Position numbers and translations under genes: made by a program
In this document: positions 15,653 through 24,646 of the stretch, piece after piece
How positions within the stretch are numbered: the first letter of the stretch is position 1
Layout of the letters: the number at the start of each line of letters is the position of its first letter
Source: Pseudoglutamicibacter albus
GTDB lineage: Bacteria; Actinomycetota; Actinomycetes; Actinomycetales; Micrococcaceae
NCBI RefSeq assembly: GCF_022346425.1
Contig: NZ_JAKRCW010000016.1
Location: forward strand, 1-40,891
Direction: 5' to 3'
Length of the DNA: 40,891 nucleotides
The notes under the pieces: generated by a model
What the model was told of the DNA's origin: nothing
The model's input: the letters and a program-made list of their open reading frames with translations, nothing else
Databases searched by the model: none

Positions 15653-17343
15653 GGAACCAAAAAGCAGAGACCACACGCGTGAGTACGATCCAGCAACACG
15701 TCCCGGATGGTTTAGTAGCCGCCGGACTAGTAGGGCGGGCACCCGGTGAACGGATCATGGGCACCGAGACCGAATACGGGGTCATCGCCCCCGGTTCCGG
15801 GCTGACACCAACACAGCTCTCCGCGGCGGTAGTGACCGCGATGGGGGAGGCACTCGAACAGCTCGGCTCAGCAAGCGCTGCCGCCCCGTGGGATTACCTG
15901 CATGAGCGGCCGCTTGATGACGCCCGCGGCTTTTCGATGAGACGCGCAGACGCCCACGAATCCCAGCTGACCCATGAAGGCACCTCAGTTGCCCCAGGGG
16001 CTGCGGCTAAGGGTGGTTCGGGCAGGATTCTGATGAACTCGGTTTTGGGTAACGGTGCCCGCTTCTATGTTGATCACGCTCACCCCGAATATTCCTCCCC
16101 GGAGAGCACGAACTCCTACGATGCCGCGGTGTGGGATCAGGCAGGTGACCGCCTGGCGGGCGCGGCGGCGCGGATCGCTAGCGGGCGCATCGGGCACGAG
16201 ATTCTTCTGCACAAGAACAATGTGGACGGTAAGGGTGCCTCGTATGGAACGCACGAGAATTATCTGACCCCGCGTGCGTTACCGTTCGATGCCCTCGTGT
16301 CAGGCCTGCTGCCGTTCTTCGCTACTCGGCATATCGTCTGCGGCTCCGGCCGGGTTGGGTTGGGGCAGTTCGGTGAGAAACCGGGTTTTCAGGTCTCCCA
16401 GCGTGCCGACTATTTTGAGCAGCGCGTAGGGTTGGAAACCACTCTGCGCCGCCCACTGGTGAACACGCGGGATGAGCCGCATGCTCAACATAGTCGTTTT
16501 CGCCGCTTGCACGTGATTGTGGGGGATGCGAATTGTTGGGGTGTTTCCGCTCGCCTCCGTATGGGTGCAACCAACTGGGTTTTGCGTCTCATCGAAGCAG
16601 GCCGATGCCCGCGCGTTGAGATTGTTGATCCGGTGGCCGCGGTGAAAATTTTCTCCCACGACCCTGCATTGCACGTTCAGGTGCCAACGATTGATGGCCA
16701 GCGAGTGAGTGCGCTTGATATCCAGGAGAGCTATCTCGAAGCGGCAGAAGCCTACGCCGCAAGCGACGCCGAGGCTACCGGAGCGGAGCGCGAGGTGTTG
16801 CCACTATGGCGGCGGGTGATCGATGCGTTGCGTGCTAACGACACTGTCGCTGACCGGTTAGTTGAATGGCGCGGTAAATACGCGCTACTGCGGGCCTATG
16901 CCGCTCGTGGCGGGCTCGACGTTGAGGATCCGGACGCCTGGGAAGCAGACCAGCTCAAGCTCATCGACCTGCAATGGTCTGACATGAGGGAAGGTAAAGG
17001 CCTAGCGTGGGCACTTGAGCGCGCCGGCAAAGCAGAAACCGTGCTTGCGGAGGCCCATATCGTTACGGCAATGACCACACCACCTGCCAACACACGCGCG
17101 TGGGCCCGTGGACAGGCCGTGACAACCTTCGGCAGCCAACTGAACGCCGCATCGTGGGAGAGCCTGACCTTCGAAACCAACGGCCGCATCGAACGCATCG
17201 ACATGCCCGTGCCGTGGGCGGGCACCCGCGAGGAAGTCAGCGCCACATCCCCGAACGAATTCCGCTTGAGCGAATTCTGTGCATCCATCAACGCATCAAT
17301 GAACGCACACACGGCGAGCGCGAGCGACCCGCACGCCCTCTAA
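15649..17343 (+). CDS. dop: Deamidase/depupylase Dop
   Basis: Dop deamidates the C-terminal Gln of Pup to Glu and also removes Pup from targets; it shares the carboxylate-amine ligase fold with PafA. The frame is 564 aa from GTG 15649, which overlaps the arc stop by four bases. The catalytic domain opens at IMGTETEYGV (37-44), so there is a leader of about 36 residues; a second GTG at 15679 would shorten it. Family segments include GARFYVDHAHPEYSSPES (nucleophile-Asp region), LLHKNNVDGKGASYGTHENY and RPLVNTRDEPHA. A stretch between residues 75 and 130 (LTHEGTSVAPGAAAKGGSG) is the Dop-specific loop, absent from PafA. Confidence 0.95.
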   Translation: MRNQKAETTRVSTIQQHVPDGLVAAGLVGRAPGERIMGTETEYGVIAPGSGLTPTQLSAAVVTAMGEALEQLGSASAAAPWDYLHERPLDDARGFSMRRADAHESQLTHEGTSVAPGAAAKGGSGRILMNSVLGNGARFYVDHAHPEYSSPESTNSYDAAVWDQAGDRLAGAAARIASGRIGHEILLHKNNVDGKGASYGTHENYLTPRALPFDALVSGLLPFFATRHIVCGSGRVGLGQFGEKPGFQVSQRADYFEQRVGLETTLRRPLVNTRDEPHAQHSRFRRLHVIVGDANCWGVSARLRMGATNWVLRLIEAGRCPRVEIVDPVAAVKIFSHDPALHVQVPTIDGQRVSALDIQESYLEAAEAYAASDAEATGAEREVLPLWRRVIDALRANDTVADRLVEWRGKYALLRAYAARGGLDVEDPDAWEADQLKLIDLQWSDMREGKGLAWALERAGKAETVLAEAHIVTAMTTPPANTRAWARGQAVTTFGSQLNAASWESLTFETNGRIERIDMPVPWAGTREEVSATSPNEFRLSEFCASINASMNAHTASASDPHAL

Positions 17344-17432
17344 CAGGCGGGTTTGTAGCATGGAGGCACACAGCAACCGGCATGCAAAGACCACCGGGAA
17401 CTGAAACGGCATAGGGAAGTAGGGAGTAGAAC

Positions 17433-17624
17433 ATGGCCCAGGAACGCATCAACCAACAGAGCGAATCACCCGCGGAACAGAGCAACGAAACCGCGGACAC
17501 CCCGCAGATCAACACGCAGGGTCAGGACGCAGGCGTGGATTCGATCCTCGATGAGATCGACGGATTATTGGAAAGCAACGCTTCCGAGTTCGTTTCCGGC
17601 TACGTGCAAAAGGGCGGGCAGTGA
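17433..17624 (+). CDS. pup: Prokaryotic ubiquitin-like protein Pup
   Basis: A 63-aa disordered tag protein. The N-terminal half is Gln/Glu/Ser-rich, the centre (SILDEIDGLLESNASEFV) forms the helix that docks on the ARC coiled coil, and the end is GYVQKGGQ. The final Gln must be deamidated by Dop before PafA can link the new Glu to target lysines. ATG 17433 is preceded by GGGAGTAGAAC. Its TGA overlaps the pafA GTG by four bases, so nothing separates the two genes. Confidence 0.97.
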   Translation: MAQERINQQSESPAEQSNETADTPQINTQGQDAGVDSILDEIDGLLESNASEFVSGYVQKGGQ

Positions 17625-19132
17625 GCCAGCAGTACCCTGCCGCGAACCGGATTGTGGGCTTGGAAACCGAATACGGTCTTGCCTACAGCGCTCGTAGCGG
17701 GCGTGCCCCTGAGGTCGATGAGGTTGCCAAGCATTTATTTCAGCCGGTGATCGAATGGGGACGAGCGACCTCGGTGTTCCTACCGAACGGTTCGCGGCTC
17801 TATCTGGATGTCGGGTCCCACCCCGAGGTTGCTACCGCCGAATGCTCGATGCTGGGCGAGGTGCTCGAACAGGACCGTGCAGGGGCGCGGACCCTGGAAC
17901 AGCTTGCACAGATAGCCGAGGACTCCTGGGAGGATTCACCCCATCCAGGGACCGTGCACCTGTTGCGTAATAACGTGGACTCCGCCGGTAACGCTTTCGG
18001 TTGCCACGAGAACTATATGATCCCGCGTAAGCTGGCTGCTGCCCGGCTGGCCCATACGCTCATCCCTTTTTTGGTAACACGCCCGTTGCTATGCGGCTCA
18101 GGCCATATCCGTTTGTTCGATGACAAACCCCGCTATGTGCTCTCTCCGCGCGCCCGGCACATGTGGGAGGCCGTTTCCTCAGGTTCGACCCGTTCCCGCC
18201 CGATGATCAACACCCGCGATGAACCACATGCGGATGCGGCTAAGCACCGGCGTCTGCACGTGATTGTGGGCGACACCAATGTGTCTGAGGCTTCCACCTT
18301 ATTGAAGGTCGCTTCGACGTGGCTTGTTTTGGATTGGCTCGAGGCCGGTGGCGGGTCTGATCTTGGCGAGATAGCGCATCCGGTGGATGCGCTACGTGCC
18401 GTGTCTGATGACGCGGACGGGCACACGCTTGTGAACTTCGACAACGGCCGCCGGCTCAGCGCTGTAGATGTTCAGGAGTATTTCTATGAACAAGCCGCAG
18501 CTCACGCTCAACGAAGTGGGGCTGTGGAGCGTGACCCGCTAATGGCCACCGCACTGACGTTGTGGCGCCGAACCTTGGATGCGTGGCAGGCCGAAGACCT
18601 CAGCACTGTTGCCACAACTTTAGATTTTGAGGCTAAACGCAGACTCCTAGAACGCAATGCTGCCCGCCGCGGAGTGGACTGGAGCCATGCCTCCATGCGC
18701 CGCCTCGAACTCGCTTATCATGAGCTGGCCCAACCGGGTAGTTCCTCGTTGCAAGAAAAACTGGAAGCCGCTGGTCTCTTGGAGCGGATAACAGCACCCG
18801 ATGCGGTTGAACACGCACGTACCAATCCACCGCGCACCACACGGGCATTCTCACGCGGTGCATTGATCGCTGCAGCTAAGACGTGCGGGGCGGGGTATAA
18901 AGCTGATTGGATGAGCTTCCGGCTCACAGATACTGCCGAAACGAAAGTGCTCATGCCAGACCCGCTTGAGGCGACATCGCAGGCAGCGGCGGAGCTGATC
19001 GGTGCACTTCCTCTGAACCGGGAATCGCTTGGCTCCGGCGAACACGTGCGTGGCGTAGAGAACACCGCCACCGACATCGACACAGTTTTCGCTTCACTTC
19101 CCGCGCGAAACATGGTCCCAGGTGGACTGTAG
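17621..19132 (+). CDS. pafA: Pup-protein ligase PafA
   Basis: PafA phosphorylates the C-terminal Glu of Pup with ATP and joins it to substrate lysines. The 503-aa product opens with RIVGLETEYGL (G13-G19, nucleotide-binding Glu), then GSRLYLDVGSHPEVATAE with the catalytic Asp, NNVDSAGNAFGCHENY and RPMINTRDEPHA. It lacks the extra loop found in Dop, so the assignment as ligase is secure. GTG 17621 overlaps the pup stop. The mycobacterial order pup-prcB-prcA is broken here: pafA takes the place of the proteasome genes. Confidence 0.95.
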   Translation: MSQQYPAANRIVGLETEYGLAYSARSGRAPEVDEVAKHLFQPVIEWGRATSVFLPNGSRLYLDVGSHPEVATAECSMLGEVLEQDRAGARTLEQLAQIAEDSWEDSPHPGTVHLLRNNVDSAGNAFGCHENYMIPRKLAAARLAHTLIPFLVTRPLLCGSGHIRLFDDKPRYVLSPRARHMWEAVSSGSTRSRPMINTRDEPHADAAKHRRLHVIVGDTNVSEASTLLKVASTWLVLDWLEAGGGSDLGEIAHPVDALRAVSDDADGHTLVNFDNGRRLSAVDVQEYFYEQAAAHAQRSGAVERDPLMATALTLWRRTLDAWQAEDLSTVATTLDFEAKRRLLERNAARRGVDWSHASMRRLELAYHELAQPGSSSLQEKLEAAGLLERITAPDAVEHARTNPPRTTRAFSRGALIAAAKTCGAGYKADWMSFRLTDTAETKVLMPDPLEATSQAAAELIGALPLNRESLGSGEHVRGVENTATDIDTVFASLPARNMVPGGL

Positions 19133-19189
19133 AGTTAACCCACGAATATCCACCCTCGTCTCTGCTCATACTGCGAAGGAAGGTTTTCA

Positions 19190-20176
19190 GTGCGCAAACT
19201 AGCGACTGCAACCCTAGTCGGCACCCTGGCCCTGTCTTTGGCCGCATGCTCGGGCTCCAAAGATGAACCCGCTAGCTCGGCGTCCGGAGATAGTCAACTT
19301 CAAACAACAGAACAAGACACGGACAAGGGAAACACTGGCGCACCTGCTGACTTGGACTCCGTGAAGATCACCCATGAGGGCAAAGACAAAGTCGCAGCGG
19401 ACTTCAAGAACCCGCTCAAGGGCGAAAAAGCCACAGCCAAGCTCGTCAACAAGGGTGATGGCGCCAAGCTTAAGGACGGTCAGAGCGTCCAGTTGCGTCT
19501 GGCGACCTTCGATGCAGAAACGGGCAAGGAACTGCAGCCGGGTAGCTTCAAGCAGCCGCAAGCGCTCACACTCGACAAGGACGCACTCGTTGGTGTTGAA
19601 GGGCTCTACGACGGTCTCAAAGAAGCGACCGTAGGCTCCGACATCGCTTACTTCATCACCTCGCCTAGCGTTGACAGCCCGCAGTTGTGGGTCATCCATG
19701 TTGAGGATGCGAAAGACCCGTCAGTGAAGTGGAAGAAGTCTTCGGAAAAGGGCGATAAGCCAAGCTTAGACAAGGGTAAGAAAGACACCTACACGGTAAC
19801 CATCCCTGAATCTGACGCACCTAAGAAACTCCAGGTCGACGTCATCGACGAAGGCACTAAGGGGCCTAAGGCCACCAAGGAATCCATGCTGACGGTGCGC
19901 TACTCCGGCGCTAAATGGTCCGATGCCAAACAGTTCGACGGTAACTTCGACGCACCTGAACCAAGCACGTTCGGGCTCAACCAGGTTATTCAAGGCTGGA
20001 CGGAAGGCCTCGAAGGCCTCAAGGCCGGCACCACGGTATTGCTCACGATCCCGGGGGATAAAGCCTACGGCGAGGAATCCCCAGGGGACACCGGCAACCC
20101 ACCAAAGGGCACGCTCGTGTTCCTCGTGACCATCGAGAAGGTTGAAACCCAGCGGGACGCAACCGACAACGACTAA
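19190..20176 (+). CDS. FKBP-type peptidyl-prolyl isomerase lipoprotein
   Basis: A 328-aa exported lipoprotein. A basic start (MRKLA), hydrophobic core and lipobox LAAC put the lipidated Cys at residue 20, followed by a disordered Ser/Asp/Thr-rich linker. Two FKBP-like domains follow, residues about 65-180 (degenerate) and about 205-325; the second has RYSGAKWSDAKQFDGNF, QVIQGWTEGLEGLKAG and ValTIP-type LLTIPGDKAYGE, the standard FKBP signature. It should assist folding of proteins outside the membrane. GTG 19190 follows GAAGGAAGG. Its neighbour is a cytoplasmic FKBP. Confidence 0.92.
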   Translation: MRKLATATLVGTLALSLAACSGSKDEPASSASGDSQLQTTEQDTDKGNTGAPADLDSVKITHEGKDKVAADFKNPLKGEKATAKLVNKGDGAKLKDGQSVQLRLATFDAETGKELQPGSFKQPQALTLDKDALVGVEGLYDGLKEATVGSDIAYFITSPSVDSPQLWVIHVEDAKDPSVKWKKSSEKGDKPSLDKGKKDTYTVTIPESDAPKKLQVDVIDEGTKGPKATKESMLTVRYSGAKWSDAKQFDGNFDAPEPSTFGLNQVIQGWTEGLEGLKAGTTVLLTIPGDKAYGEESPGDTGNPPKGTLVFLVTIEKVETQRDATDND

Positions 20177-20238
20177 CCAGTCAAAACATCGACCTCACAG
20201 CCTAAACACCGACCTCCAAGACGCAGGAGAAAAGCAGT

Positions 20239-20640
20239 ATGTCTTTTGGACAGCGGAACTTTGATATCGACCGCGAGAAACCAGAAATCGACTTCCCAGG
20301 TAGCGAGGTACCAACTGAGCTGAAAATCATCGATGAGATCGAAGGCACCGGCTCGGAAGTCGCACGCGGCTCGCACGTGACAACCCACTACGTCGGCGTT
20401 GCTTTCTCCACTGGAGAAGAGTTCGACGCGTCCTGGAACCGTGGCCAGCCACTCGAATTCACCGCAGGCATCGGTCAGGTTATTCAGGGTTGGGACGAAG
20501 GCCTGCTCGGCATGAAGGTTGGCGGGCGCCGCCGACTCGAAATCCCAGCCAACCTCGCATACGGCGAACACGGAGCACCTCCCGCGATCGGCCCTAACGA
20601 AGCCCTCATCTTCGTGGTTGATCTTCTGGCAGTGCGCTAG
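20239..20640 (+). CDS. Cytoplasmic FKBP-type peptidyl-prolyl isomerase
   Basis: A 133-aa single-domain FKBP without signal peptide. Motifs in order are VTTHYVGVAFSTGEEFDASW, QVIQGWDEGLLGMKVGGRR, LEIPANLAYGEHGAPP and ALIFVVDLLAVR, giving the whole FKBP core with the usual aromatic pocket. It catalyses cis-trans isomerisation of prolyl bonds. ATG 20239 follows GGAGAAA at 20226-20232. An FKBP at this spot between pafA and pafBC is a common actinobacterial arrangement. Confidence 0.95.
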   Translation: MSFGQRNFDIDREKPEIDFPGSEVPTELKIIDEIEGTGSEVARGSHVTTHYVGVAFSTGEEFDASWNRGQPLEFTAGIGQVIQGWDEGLLGMKVGGRRRLEIPANLAYGEHGAPPAIGPNEALIFVVDLLAVR

Positions 20641-20695
20641 AAAAGGCGTGTTAGAAGCCCGGAGAGAATCTAGCGCACGAGGCTAAGAAGCAACA

Positions 20696-22810
20696 GTGAG
20701 CAGAAGCAACGTTAAGCCCGTGAGCCCTGCGGCGAAAGCCGTGGGGCTCATGCGCGTGCTTACCTCGACTCGCATAGGACTCACTGCAGCCATGCTCCGG
20801 GAACGTATCCCTGAGTATCGCGGCGTCAGCGACGCCGCTTTTGAACGTGCATTTGAACGCGATAAGAGCCGTCTGCGCGCGCTCGGGCTTGAACTCACTG
20901 TGGAAAGGCTCGAAGCTGACGGCTTAGGGGAGGTGCGCTACCGCATCGACCTGCCCGCGCACAGGCTACCTGAGCTTCATTTGAGCGAGACTGAACGGCT
21001 TGTGACCTCTCTTGCCGCGGCCGCTGTTGGGGGTAGCAGTTGGGGATCCCACGCGCGTCGAGCATCCGCTCGGCTCGTTGGTGGTGCATCCGATCGCCTC
21101 AGTGGTAGGGAAACCTCGGGGCTCGGAGCACGTGTCGAGCTGAGCAACCCGCCAGAGGCCGCTGAAGCGTTGATCCTGGCAGCCTTATGCGAATATCCGG
21201 TCGCGTTCGATTACCGTGCGGCCAACGGTGAACTGACCTCACGCAGAATCATGCCGTGGGGTGTGGGGCAGAAAGCGGGCCGTTGGTACATGTTCGGTGG
21301 GGACATCGAACGCGGGGGCGAACGGATGTTCAGGCTCGACCGCGTCCAAGGGCATGTCGCGCAAGCCAACGCACGCAAAACCGAAATGGTCCACGAGATC
21401 TATGGGCGCCCGGGTAAGTTTTCGATGCGTCAAGAGCTCGGCAGGTTGAGCGAGCGTGAGCCTCGCCATACGGTGCTGATCGCTGTTGCTGAAGGTACGG
21501 GAGCTGAGATGAAGGCTCGCGGCCGCAGCGTGGCTCACGGTGGTGGGGTAGAGGTCATCGAGATCCAGGGCGTCTATCCCGATGTGGTGCGGGAATGCGC
21601 GGCTATCGGGGCTGCCGTGGTCGATGCGGAAGCTGACATCGGTGTCCCGGAGCTTGATGTGACAGAAACCGATCAGCCCGAACGCGCAGCGCTCGAGGAT
21701 GTTGAAGCGTTGATCGAGGCAGCCATTGCCGCGAATGCTGACCCAACAGGCGCTGATGCCGCGGCTCCGAGAGTGCGTATATCAGCAGGCGGAAGGCCTT
21801 CAACAGATCACGTCCTGGCTGATGTTGTGAGCTTGGTTGCTGTGATCCAGGGCGAAGGGATCACCGGCCTGGAAGACCTGGCGCATCGCTTCGGTGTGAG
21901 CGTCAGCGAAATCCAGCGACGGGTTGCAACCCTTGAGTTAGGTGCGCAGCTGACCGAAGACGCAGCGGGATCTCAAGAGAACTTTGCGTTGAGCATCGAG
22001 AACGGAAACGTTCAACTCACCGGAGGTGATGCGTTGAGGTACCCGCTCAACGTGTCATTGCAAGAAGCCACTGCATTACTTTTGGGCTGTCAACTGTTGG
22101 TTTCGATCCCAGGCATTGCCCCCACTGTCCATGCAGCGGCGCAGACTGTGATGCACAAACTGATGCAAGCACGCGAACAGCTCGGCGCCTTCGATAAGGT
22201 CGTCGCCATCGAGGCAGGAGAACCCGGCCACGAAACGGCAGGTTTTGCCCAGAAACTAGGCCAAGCGATCGCAGACCGGCGAACCGTTGAGCTCGAATAT
22301 GCGGGCCTTGACGCCACCACGGAACGCAGCATCGATCCGCTCACTCTGATCAGGGTTGATGACAAGCTCTATGTGCGGGCGTGGTGCCATCTTCGAAGCG
22401 ACGAGCGTACCTTCCTGTTGGAGCGCATCGTGCATATGAACATCACCGAGCGCGAAGCAACCCACACTCCGGTACGCCCGTACGGCGTTCAAGCGCGCGG
22501 TACCCAAGAGCAGGGCGAAGGGATCGACGCCCTGGTCGTGTTCGGCCCGAATGCAGAGTGGATGGCGCCCGCCTTCCGTCCCAGTGCCACCAAGCGCACC
22601 GAGCATGAACTCATCGGCCGCATCGAGGTGATCAGTGCTGAATGGGTCGCGCGTTCGGTCGCTGCAGCAGGCGGGGACATGCGCATCATCGCGCCGACCC
22701 AATTGCGGCACGACGTCAGCTTAGCGCTCGAGGGGTTACTCGATCGCTCACGGAAGTGCCGTACAGTGGGCACTGAACTGATTCGTGGCGTGACGGGATG
22801 CGCGCATTGA
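20696..22810 (+). CDS. pafBC: Fused transcription activator PafBC
   Basis: A single 704-aa polypeptide in place of the separate PafB and PafC of mycobacteria; fused forms are known from Arthrobacter. Each half has a winged helix-turn-helix and a WYL domain. First half: HTH about 12-70, WYL about 150-245 (FDYRAANGELTSRRIMPWGV, RWYMFGGD), Cys/Ala-rich extension. Second half: HTH about 375-425 (GLEDLAHRFGVSVSEIQRRV), WYL about 530-590 (LEYAGLDATTERSIDPLTLI, KLYVRAWC). PafBC activates the RecA-independent DNA-damage response; WYL domains are thought to sense single-stranded DNA. GTG 20696 has only a weak purine stretch upstream. The product is not required for pupylation itself. Confidence 0.93.
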   Translation: MSRSNVKPVSPAAKAVGLMRVLTSTRIGLTAAMLRERIPEYRGVSDAAFERAFERDKSRLRALGLELTVERLEADGLGEVRYRIDLPAHRLPELHLSETERLVTSLAAAAVGGSSWGSHARRASARLVGGASDRLSGRETSGLGARVELSNPPEAAEALILAALCEYPVAFDYRAANGELTSRRIMPWGVGQKAGRWYMFGGDIERGGERMFRLDRVQGHVAQANARKTEMVHEIYGRPGKFSMRQELGRLSEREPRHTVLIAVAEGTGAEMKARGRSVAHGGGVEVIEIQGVYPDVVRECAAIGAAVVDAEADIGVPELDVTETDQPERAALEDVEALIEAAIAANADPTGADAAAPRVRISAGGRPSTDHVLADVVSLVAVIQGEGITGLEDLAHRFGVSVSEIQRRVATLELGAQLTEDAAGSQENFALSIENGNVQLTGGDALRYPLNVSLQEATALLLGCQLLVSIPGIAPTVHAAAQTVMHKLMQAREQLGAFDKVVAIEAGEPGHETAGFAQKLGQAIADRRTVELEYAGLDATTERSIDPLTLIRVDDKLYVRAWCHLRSDERTFLLERIVHMNITEREATHTPVRPYGVQARGTQEQGEGIDALVVFGPNAEWMAPAFRPSATKRTEHELIGRIEVISAEWVARSVAAAGGDMRIIAPTQLRHDVSLALEGLLDRSRKCRTVGTELIRGVTGCAH

Positions 22811-22856
22811 AGCAGATCCCGGCACACGATCCAAACCCCAACCATCAGGAGCAGAA

Positions 22857-23240
22857 GTGAATTGGTTCATGTGGACCTTGTTATGGCTCGCACTTTCCCT
22901 GGGGCTGATCGCGATGCTCGCCTGGGGCGCCCTGCACTTATGGCGTAAAGTGCGTGCTTCGCTCGTTGATGTGTCTCAAGCAAGTGAGAAGATCGCCGAT
23001 GCGTTACAGACTGACGCTGAACCGGTCGCCTCGCTGAGCGCGGAAGGCCGCCACGGAACGCCCGTCGGCTGGGACGCCACCTTTGCTGACCCCGCCGTGG
23101 TGCGCGCGGCTCGAGCCAACCAACGCGATCATCGCGTTGAAGCGCGCCGGAAGCGCCGCATCGACATGCTGTGGGCCACAGGACGGCCACGCCGTTGGGA
23201 AGACATCCAGGACGTCGATGAGGACACCGCAGTCCGCTAG
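22857..23240 (+). CDS. Small single-pass membrane protein of unknown function
   Basis: A 127-aa protein from GTG 22857 with CAGGAG at 22846-22851. Residues 2-30 are one transmembrane segment (MWTLLWLALSLGLIAMLAWG), then an amphipathic stretch with VSQASEKIADAL and a basic C-terminal half (RRKRRIDMLWATGRPRRWEDI). It sits between pafBC and tatA where mycobacteria have no gene. I do not recognise the family; topology suggests a membrane-anchored cytoplasmic domain. Confidence 0.75.
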   Translation: MNWFMWTLLWLALSLGLIAMLAWGALHLWRKVRASLVDVSQASEKIADALQTDAEPVASLSAEGRHGTPVGWDATFADPAVVRAARANQRDHRVEARRKRRIDMLWATGRPRRWEDIQDVDEDTAVR

Positions 23241-23396
23241 CGCCAACGATGCCGGCTATGCCCAGGCACAACGGCGAAACCTCAAGCCACACTCCGCCAA
23301 GCCTGAGTGCCGACGTCTCGGAACCGCGGGCGTCTCGCAATCACGGCGGTCTCGCAACCGCGGCCGTTGCTCACCTGCCTGGGTAGACCCCTGCAC

Positions 23397-23462
23397 TAGA
23401 ATAAGAGAAGTTAGATGACAACCCATGTTTGGCGGGTTGTCTCACCGAACGCTTGAAGGAGC
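23397..23462 (+). promoter_or_regulatory. tatA promoter and 5' leader with hairpin
   Basis: The 229 bases between the upstream gene and tatA contain a near-consensus -10 TAGAAT (23397-23402), with no good -35. A leader follows with a perfect 8-bp stem, GACAACCC (23417-23424) and GGGTTGTC (23434-23441), then the Shine-Dalgarno GAAGGAG (23455-23461). Nothing else is apparent in this gap. Confidence 0.5.
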
Positions 23463-23469
23463 AGCAACT

Positions 23470-23742
23470 ATGCATCCGCCGTCACCCATGGCCTGGGCGA
23501 TCATCATTGTCGTCATTCTTGTGCTCTTCGCGCTGCCCAAGTTGCCGACCATCGCGCGCAGCCTGGGTGAATCTACCCGCATCTTCAAATCCGAGATGCG
23601 GCAGATGAAGAAGGACGAAGAAGCGGCCAAGGCTTCCGAGAAGGATGGCAAGGCGGAATCCAGCTCGGCTGAGAACCAGCCCAAAGAGCCTCTTGAAGGC
23701 CGCATCGTAGACACCCCGCAGGCTCGGGAAGAGAACAAGTAA
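23470..23742 (+). CDS. tatA: Twin-arginine translocase subunit TatA
   Basis: The start is set at ATG 23470 (MHPPSPMAW) by the GAAGGAG site; an in-frame ATG at 23425 lies in a hairpin loop and lacks support. The 90-aa protein has one short transmembrane helix (AWAIIIVVILVLFAL), a hinge (PKLPTIARSLGES), an amphipathic helix and a charged disordered tail. TatA oligomers form the membrane passage for folded proteins with RR signal peptides. tatC follows after seven bases. Confidence 0.93.
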   Translation: MHPPSPMAWAIIIVVILVLFALPKLPTIARSLGESTRIFKSEMRQMKKDEEAAKASEKDGKAESSSAENQPKEPLEGRIVDTPQAREENK

Positions 23743-23749
23743 ACCTTCA

Positions 23750-24574
23750 GTGGTGTCGAGCACTCGGCGGAAGAACACCGGCGGGCACATGCCCTTAAAG
23801 CGGCACTTTAAAGAGTTCCGCAACCGGCTCATTGTTTGCGTTATCACGCTACTGGTCACGTCCATCGTTGGCTTTTTCCTGTATAAGCCAGTCATGGCGT
23901 TCATGATCGAGCTCGTTTCCGATCTTGGTGGAACCATCAACTTCGGTTCAGCGATCGCCCCGCTCGATGTCATGATCAGGGTCGCCCTGTGGATCGGTAT
24001 GGTCTTGGCGGCACCGATGTTCATCTGGCAGATCTGGGCGTTCATCGTCCCTGGCCTGTTACGGAAGGAAAAACGTCTCACGGTTTCCTTCATGGCGGCG
24101 GCGATCCCGCTGTTTCTGATGGGTGTGGCGCTCGGCATCTATGTGATCCCGCATGCGCTCCGGTTCTTCCTCTCGCTAACCCCTGACCAGGCGGACAACA
24201 TCATCCCGGTCATGGACTTCTTGCCGTTCGTGACCCGCCTGACTCTCGCGTTCGGGATCGCGATGGTCCTACCGGTCGGGATGGTTGGGCTCAACTTGGT
24301 GGGTATTTTGCCTGCTAAGTCGATTCTGAAGCATTGGCGGATCACGGTGTTTCTGATCACCGTGTTCTCAGCTGTGGCCGCACCGGGTGGTGACGCGTTG
24401 AGCATGTTCTTCATCGCCGGTCCCATGCTGGTGCTGTTCATCGCGGCCACACTGTTCTGTTGGATCCTGGACCGGCGGCGGGCCAAACGCGAGGTCAAGA
24501 ACCGCGAAGCGGCACCAACCGAGGTCGAGGCCGCTCGGGCCGTATCGGCGCCCAAAGGAAGTGATGAGCTTTAG
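23750..24574 (+). CDS. tatC: Twin-arginine translocase subunit TatC
   Basis: TatC recognises twin-arginine signal peptides and, with TatA, moves folded proteins across the membrane. The 274-aa product has the cytoplasmic N-terminus with HFKEFRNRLIV, six hydrophobic segments, the periplasmic loop of the family, and VFSAVAAPGGDALSMFFIAGPM before the last helices. The C-terminal tail is charged. The first GTG (23750) is used here; a second one is adjacent. A likely client in this window is the Rieske protein QcrA. Confidence 0.95.
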   Translation: MVSSTRRKNTGGHMPLKRHFKEFRNRLIVCVITLLVTSIVGFFLYKPVMAFMIELVSDLGGTINFGSAIAPLDVMIRVALWIGMVLAAPMFIWQIWAFIVPGLLRKEKRLTVSFMAAAIPLFLMGVALGIYVIPHALRFFLSLTPDQADNIIPVMDFLPFVTRLTLAFGIAMVLPVGMVGLNLVGILPAKSILKHWRITVFLITVFSAVAAPGGDALSMFFIAGPMLVLFIAATLFCWILDRRRAKREVKNREAAPTEVEAARAVSAPKGSDEL

Positions 24575-24646
24575 ACGACACCGCGGAAACCCGCCCACCG
24601 CGTCAACCGACCCCAGCAGGAGTCAAGAAAGCATCGAGGACAAGAC

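Noticed and set aside
17600-17640. Hidden prcB/prcA genes between pup and pafA
   Set aside because: The two genes overlap by four bases, so there is no room.
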